Position numbers and translations under genes: made by a program. Of a DNA stretch of 64,000 nt, positions 57,959 through 64,000 are shown piece after piece. Origin of the DNA: Sclerurus mexicanus (lineage: Eukaryota; Chordata; Aves; Passeriformes; Furnariidae); NCBI GenBank assembly GCA_013396755.1, contig VWZF01004008.1, positions 950,624-1,014,623 of the forward strand, given 5' to 3'. The notes beneath the pieces are model-generated. The model ran no database searches. It was not told the origin of the DNA and was given only the letters and a program-made list of their open reading frames with translations. Position 1 is the first letter of the stretch, and each line of letters opens with the position of its first letter.

Positions 57959-58687
57959 CGAGAGGATCTTTATCATGCGAGGGAACAGATTTTCTCAGCA
58001 AGGGGTCAGTGAAGGCTGATCCTGCCTTGAGGCAGCAGAGACTAGGGAAGCTCTTCCAGCTCCTTCTTGCCCTAGTTCTGAGGAATCTGTCAAATGTTTG
58101 TTGAATTTCCTCAGCTGTTTATGTGAAGTGAAAAACTCAGTTCTGACCCTTGAGGAACAGCGTGTCCTCGCGTGGAAGGCACTGGGTGACACCCAGGAGA
58201 AAGCCAGCCATGCAGAGCTGCCCCTCTGGTTTCTGAGCTGGTGGCGGCTTCAGGTGCCCCAGAGCCACACGAGGCACATTTGGGCAGATTTCTCTTTGGT
58301 TTTGCTTTGTGAAATCCGGTAATTGGATCGGTTTACATTTTTTCATTGCTGTTGGTTGATCCCCAGTGCACAATCTTTGCTGCTGCTTTGCCTTGTGAAA
58401 GCTGGATTCCAAAAGGTGGGTTTGGCTGGGGTTTGGCTCCCAGTGCGTCCCTCCAGCTGAGGGGTGGCATCGCTCAGGTGGCTCCTCTCGCTGCTCCAGC
58501 TCAGCTTGTTCTGCGTGTCCCAGGAGGGAATTGCTGGTGTCTCTGCTGCCAGGTTTTCCCAGCTGAGAGGGGAAGGAGCGATTCTCCTCTCCCTGATAGG
58601 CAAAACTCCATCACAAAGGGTTTTTTTGGAGATCGTGCAGGGAACTTGCTCAGACTAATCATAGGAACCTGTCAGAGTTCGGGGAGA
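57959..58687. other. Non-coding DNA, nothing recognised
   Basis: GC-richer sequence. The 149-codon plus frame (58346-58795) runs into the CR1 tail and overlaps an 86-codon minus frame. Confidence 0.5.
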
Positions 58688-58796
58688 GTCTGGACATTGC
58701 TCTCGGGAACAGGGAGGGATTTTGGGGTGTCCTGTGCAGGGTCAACAGTCCAGTGTGGTCCTCGTGGGTCCCTTCAGACTCAGGATATTCCGTGAT
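58688..58796 (+). mobile_element. CR1 LINE 3' tail, same subfamily as 56751-57003, plus strand
   Basis: The order 'gtctggacattgctctcggg', 'aacagggagggattttgggg', 'tgtcctgtgcagggtcaaca', 'gtcctcgtgggtcccttcag', 'actcaggatattccgtgat' matches the end of the copy at 56751, and it retains the stretch deleted there. The terminal octamer is decayed (ATTCCGTGAT). About 109 bases survive. Confidence 0.88.
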
Positions 58797-61479
58797 ATCC
58801 CATGCTGCCAAATCCCAGGGAGCTCAGCCCCTGTCTCAGTGCAGCTCCTTGCCCTGATTCCTCATCCTCAGTTCCACAGATATGAGGAGAGGGGGAGAAA
58901 ACACCTGCATTTTGGGATGTAGGATCTCACATGAGACTCTCATGCGGCTTCTGCTTCAGTGCAGCAGCAGAGGGAGCAGTGCAAAGCAGAAGGGCCAGGG
59001 CAGGGGGGCTGTGGGTACCTCCCCAAAAGCTGCTCTCAGGCCAAGGGCAGCTCGGGATGCTCAGAACTTGGTTGTTTTGCTTTGAGCACTGATTTTATAC
59101 TTGTATGTATAAACCCACCAAATAAATAGGACAGTACACCCTGGTTTTCCTCTGCTTTGATCAGTTCCTCCAGAGCTGTCCTGATTAAATCAGAATGGCA
59201 AATAAATTGAAAGGGCTCGTGTCTGATTTGTGAGGCTCCTTCAGGTGTTGGGGGGAGGGGGAGGGAGGAACATCCAAAGAACGAGGAAAAGCTGGTTTAC
59301 CATTTCATTGCCAAATCAAACTGTCTCTTGCTAACACAGAGGACATTGTCTCGAGGGGTGGCTGCTTTAGGAGTTTGCAAAACCAGGTGGGAATTGCCAG
59401 TTCATCCTCACTGATCTGTTTGAGCCCAGCATCCACGACCACTCCTGGGGGGTGTAAGGTGTAGCTGGGGATGGCTGAGGCTCAGGCAGCTGGAGGGATT
59501 GGGATCTGCACTGTCTGGGATATTTTCCCTGCAGAAACATTCCTGTGCCGCTCAGCCTCTTCTCTGTCACGGTCCCAGTGAGGACACGAGGCTGATGTGG
59601 TGTTGTGTCAGCTCAGGGAGGAAAACAAATGGGAAGAACTTGTCAGGAGAGGATCTGAGGGCTCAAGCAAGTCCTAAAACTCAGCTCGAGTCAGAGGTGT
59701 GATCTCTGCCAGAGCTGCTCCCAGAGTGCCCTGACTATTCCTATTAATAACCATCTGCAGGAGAAGGAAGAAAACCTGTTCCCAGTGGGACTTTTGATAG
59801 AGTAAACATCAAGTTTTTGTTCTGTCCTGCCTGTTCCAAGCAGTAACCCTTGGAGGCGAAGCAGAATTTGTGCTTTCCTCTTGCGGTGGAGCTCCCCCAG
59901 TGACAGGGCTGTGTCTGCTCACCCTCTGACCCATTCCCAAGGGGCACAAACCCAGCTCTGACACTCATTTCCCATGGGAAATTCAGGAATCCTTTTGTGT
60001 GCGAGCCCTTTCTGATTTCTGTCACAGTGCAGTGTGCGTAGATATGTCACAAATACATCTCAAAAGCAGTGGGATAGACAGAGATATCCAGAATGAGCTC
60101 GCTACATGTGGGATTTCACCTGTGCTGCAGGTGACCATTGCCATCTGCGGCGAGCAGGAGCTTCAGGAAGCACTCCTGGTTTCTCTGTTCCCTCCATTCC
60201 CTCCTCAGCCAGCATCAGTCCCACGTGCATTGGCACACAGCTGTGTGCACCTTGTCACCACTGCTCTGACCAATGATTTTGGGCCGGTGCCTGTCCTCTT
60301 AGGAAAGCCAGAGGCTGATTAATGTCTCATCTGGAAATGTTTACTCTCTTGAATCTTCTCTAGCATGAACCTGTCAACTCTTCAACTCTGTTCTTCACAA
60401 GCTGCACCACTGGGGAAAAAGATAAACCAACTAGTCTGGGCTTTAATAACCGAGACCTGCAACACACAGGTCCTGCACAAGACCCTGACTGAGACCAGAC
60501 CTGCTAAAAAGGGAAAAAGCTGGGATGATAATTTAGAAAGCTCTCAGACAACTGGTATCCCCCCCAAACCCGGCACCCCGTGACAACCTTTCCACCTGGA
60601 TGTTTGCAGCAGCAAAATCCATCTCTAGACCAAACCTCAGGCTTTGCTCATGGTCAGTGTTACTGTGGGACAGAACATTTGTCTCCAGTTCATCCCTTGT
60701 CATTCATATATTTTGCATAAAGAGCCCAAGGAATGTGTATCTTCAGCCCAAATGGAATTCACTTTGAAACGAAAGAGCTTTACTAATTTCATCCTCATAA
60801 ATAAGTAAACACTCTGCAAAATTCAGTGTCTTCTCTGTGTATGAGTGTCAAGGTCTTGGATCACTTGTGCAGGGTTTTTTTTGGAAAGTGTGTTGTTCTT
60901 GTGTCACCACCCTGGGATAATCCTGATTTCTCAGTCTACATCGTTACTGCTCTCCAGGTTTGTGGATGTTTGTTGGCAAATATTCCCAGGTCAGAGCTTG
61001 GGGTGACAAGGATTTTTCCCTTTAAAACTCCTGAGTCATCTTTTGTGCTCTCCAAAAACAACCTGCCTTGTTTGTGCCTGTCTGTTAGAGAGACAGGTCC
61101 TGGGATTGCTGGTTGAGTTGAAACACTGAGCCCTCTGACACATCCTGATGTTCCAAATCCCAGTTACAACTCTTCCTCACTAATCCCTGCTCCAATATTA
61201 GTCTCTGGGCAGGTAATTACAGGATTTATTGAGCCTGAACCTCTGGCAGGTGGGGAGGGACTGAGTTCTCAGAGGAAAGGCAGCTTTGGGCTAAACTTGC
61301 AGCAAAGTAGAGCAGCGTGAGGTGTGGATGAAGGACCTCACCGCCCACCCTGGCTCCTTTTGGGGAGGTTTTGCCGTCAGTCAGGACCTGCCTTTTGGCC
61401 GGAACGGTGGTTCTCATTAAAAAGAAATAAAACTTGTTCCCCTGCTATTACCAGACAAATTAAAACTAACTGGAAAAAC
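58797..61479. other. Non-coding DNA, nothing recognised
   Basis: Mixed sequence with G-rich patches (59245-59265) and frames up to 107 codons (59999-60322), not domain-like. I see no CR1 tail in this stretch. Confidence 0.5.
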
Positions 61480-62100
61480 CCCATCCTAAATGGAACCACT
61501 TCATCTAAAAAGAGATCGATTACTTATTATTCTTATTTTTTTCCTTAAACAGTTGGAGTTTGAAACGGGCTGGGATGTGCAGGGCACACAGCTGGGAGGG
61601 GCAGGAGGGTGTCCTGCTGGCACGAAGGTTGGCAGAACACCCCAGGGGCCGAGGTTTTCTTTAGCTCCTGTGCTGCAGACCTGCCAAGCTGTCAGTGCCA
61701 GAGGCTCCTCTGAGGAGTGAGGGACTGCAGAGCCAGCCTTGCTGTCCCAAACACTGTCATAATCTTTAATAGCAGTGCCTGGTGATAAATAGCTGCTCTG
61801 CTCAAATTACATGACTGTCAGCTCACACAGCAGCTCTGTCTAGGACTTCTGTTTCTCTGCCTAAACACCCTCTGCTATCAATAGAAAAAAATGTGTCAAT
61901 TTATCCACAATTCTGGTTTTTCTTGTCTGTTCAAGCCTGTGACTTCTACAAATTATAAGCAAAAATCAAAAATTTGGCTGGTAGCCTTCTTAAAGTTTCC
62001 ACTTCTTGTATTAAGCTCTGGACAGAGTTATGTTTTTTCACAGTTCTTTAAACAAAACTTGCCTTTTTTTAGTCTTTATTTGCACGCTGTTTAACAGGGG
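61480..62100. other. AT-rich patches
   Basis: Two AT-rich patches (about 61500-61560 and 61860-62090), the first with TTATTATTCTTATTTTTTTC. They are divided by a GC-richer segment. A weak regulatory candidate; no gene. Confidence 0.3.
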
Positions 62101-64000
62101 GATTTCTAGACCCATTGAGGGCTTCCAGGTGCTGCCAGTGGACACTTGAATTAACTAATTCCAGTGTTCAGGTAGCAAAGAGTTAATCTGCTCAGAAAAA
62201 CACTGCAGAATCATCAACAGGGAGCTGGAGGAAAGGTAAAAATATTGGCAGGCGAATGAAGAGGAAGGATGAAGACTGGGAAAGATGGAAGAGGAGCTCT
62301 AGTCATTTATTGGTGCCTGGGGGGGGTTGCAGTCTTAGCAGCAAAATTCCTGAAAGGGAGAGAAATGCTCAGCTCTGCCCACACTGATCCTAAAAGACAG
62401 AGACCTGGATGGGGATGGATGGGATGGGGGTGTGGGGAAACCGGAAAATGAGAGGAATAAACAGCAAAAAGGTCCCTCGGAGAGAAGCACCCCCTCACTC
62501 CTTTTGCTGGCAGCTCAGCCAGGGCTCTGTCTGCACTTGGGGCCACTGAGTGGGAGTTTCTGCCCTTCCTCTCGTGTCCAGGAGCGAGGAAACCTCAGAG
62601 GGCTGACAGACCCTTCCTGCCCTGACTGCTTTCCACGTGGCTGGCCATGCCTCTTGCTTAGACCCACGTGCAGTGGGCACAGAGGGGGATTTGCAGGCAC
62701 AGCCCCCCATCCCAGGTGTATCCCGAGCCCCTTCCCAGTCACCCAGTGCTGTTTATCCACCCGGCTGGGCCAGGAAATTCTGCGGAAACGATGCTCTGCC
62801 TTTCTTGGGAACTGCCCAGCAAAGCCTGGCACATCAAGAGTGACACGCAAACCTCTTGCTCTGCACTCCCTGCTGGCTCCTTCCCCTCTCCCTGGCTGTG
62901 CTGGAGCCAGCCTGGGATGCACAAGCCCAGAGTAGTTTGCTTGGCTGCTCCAAAGCAGCGCTGAGATAAGCACAGATTTCCCTGGAAGAGGTAAAACACC
63001 TTCAGAGGATCTTGCCTCTGGGGAAACTTGTTCAGCGAGAGGCTTTGTTTTTAATGTGAAATGGAGGAACAAAACATGGGCTCGGACCCTTTAGCAAAGC
63101 TTGGTGCTGCAGAGCAGCGCAGCCCTGCTCTCTCTGTGCTTGTGCTCAGCCTTTCTGCAGCCTGCTGTTATTCATGCCCCAGATTTGCTTTTTCTCAATG
63201 GGTTTCCCAAGATAAAAATGTGCATTCTGAAAGGAAAAATTGAGGGGGGAAAAAAGAGGATGCTTCTGCTTTGTAACCAACCAGGCTCCCTTGGAAGTCT
63301 GGTTTTTTTAAAATGAGAGGTATATTTCAGGTCTGCATCCTGACTGCCTGACTCCGTTTGCTGATTCCCGAAAGCTACTTGTCAAAATCCTCAAGACAAG
63401 GGTAGGAGGCCAAGCTGCAGTTAGTTCGACTATTAGACAAGCGTGCAACAGCCATGGTGTTTTATTCCCCTTTCACAAACAGTTGTGCGTGAATCTTTTA
63501 CTGCTGCATTTGAGGAACTTCTGCTGAGGTTCAGGGTTCTGCTCTGCCAGCAGAGCCTGGTTCCAAGAGCAGAGCTGCAGAAGGCAGAGCTGTTCAGGTT
63601 TCCTAACCAGCCACAAACCAGACTGGCTGCAGAAAAGCAAAGGCAAAGTGAAGGCAGGATAACATTCCCGTCCTCGCTGTTGGAGGAAAAGCTGCCTCTG
63701 AAATGAGGCCACGTCTGTTGATTGCACCCAGTGGCTGAAGGGAAGGAAACTTGGGCAAAGACCCTGTTTGGGAGCTGTTCAGTTTGGATTTTCAGGCAGA
63801 CTGGTGTGTTGCTTGAATTTCTTCTTCATCCCTGCCTTGACCCCACCATGACAATTGGCAGGTCTGCTGAGGAGATTAGTATGGAATGGAGCCTCCAGCC
63901 TGAAAGCTCCTGGAGTTGAATAAAACAAAGGTGTTGAAGCAGCAAGGAAATGACCAGGCCTTCAGTTCTTGGAGGGCTGAGGCTGAGCACTCCATGCAGT
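62101..64000. other. Non-coding DNA, nothing recognised
   Basis: GC-richer sequence with an imperfect GGAT/GGGAT repeat at 62405-62430. Opposing 185- and 167-codon frames (62515-63072 minus, 62432-62935 plus) overlap almost completely, and neither shows a domain, so I reject both. A purine-rich run lies at 63234-63262. Confidence 0.5.
62405..62430 (+). repeat. Imperfect (GGAT)n repeat
   Basis: Several GGAT/GGGAT units in tandem, ending in a G-rich run. Confidence 0.65.

Noticed and set aside
62432..63072. Opposing 167-codon and 185-codon frames
   Set aside because: They almost fully overlap on opposite strands, which is typical of stop-poor GC-rich non-coding DNA.
1..64000. CRISPR array, prophage, operon or defence system
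   Set aside because: No spaced direct repeats and no tightly packed genes; composition and CR1 repeats indicate a bird nuclear genome.

Overview
The window looks like a gene-free stretch of a bird nuclear genome, probably a gene desert or the inside of a very long intron. The best organism evidence is a set of CR1-type LINE 3' ends. Several carry the phrases typical of avian CR1 tails: a CCCATGGCAGGGGG-type block, a 'tggtcc...gtgggtccctcc' block, and a terminal octamer repeat of the ATTCTGTG/ATTCTATG kind at about 47209-47224. Two copies (56751-57003 and 58688-58796) resemble tails I associate with songbird genomes, so a passerine is my best guess, but this is an inference from recall. CpG is sparse and I see no CpG island, rRNA or tRNA.

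I found no protein-coding gene I can support. Every open frame is about 211 codons or shorter, and frames overlap heavily on both strands. None reads as a known domain, signal peptide, membrane protein or low-complexity real protein. I saw no run of frames joined by convincing splice sites. The annotation is therefore of non-coding DNA: interspersed repeats, short simple repeats, and AT-rich blocks dense in homeodomain, POU, SOX and GATA-like words. Those blocks resemble conserved non-coding elements (candidate enhancers) around developmental regulator genes. Conservation cannot be seen from one sequence, so each is a candidate only.

Layout. 0-10 kb: an AT-rich block at the left edge, a polypurine block near 4.05 kb, a minus-strand CR1 piece at 4.4 kb, and three candidate regulatory blocks (7.2-7.65, 8.34-8.62 and 9.7-9.85 kb). 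10-30 kb: mostly featureless sequence with small candidate blocks at 18.7, 21.0, 22.5, 23.2, 23.9 and 26.3 kb, a CR1 piece at 19.5 kb, a 2 x 19 bp perfect tandem duplication at 22.26 kb and a CR1 tail at 29.15 kb. 30-35 kb: a cluster of POU octamers with two palindromic sites. 38.14-38.60 kb: the densest TAAT-rich block. 40-48 kb: mostly plain, with CR1 tails at 44.6 and 46.9-47.2 kb. 48-58 kb: two 10-bp palindromes at 48.5 kb, an AT-rich block at 49.1-49.65 kb, and strong candidate blocks at 52.2-52.6, 54.95-55.26 and 57.2-57.5 kb, interleaved with CR1 pieces. 58-64 kb: one more CR1 tail, an AT-rich patch at 61.5-62.1 kb and otherwise plain sequence.

No new gene system, mobile system, CRISPR array or defence island is visible. 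The observations most worth testing are the octamer cluster at 30.6-34.8 kb and the three strongest enhancer-like blocks (38.1, 52.2 and 54.95 kb).
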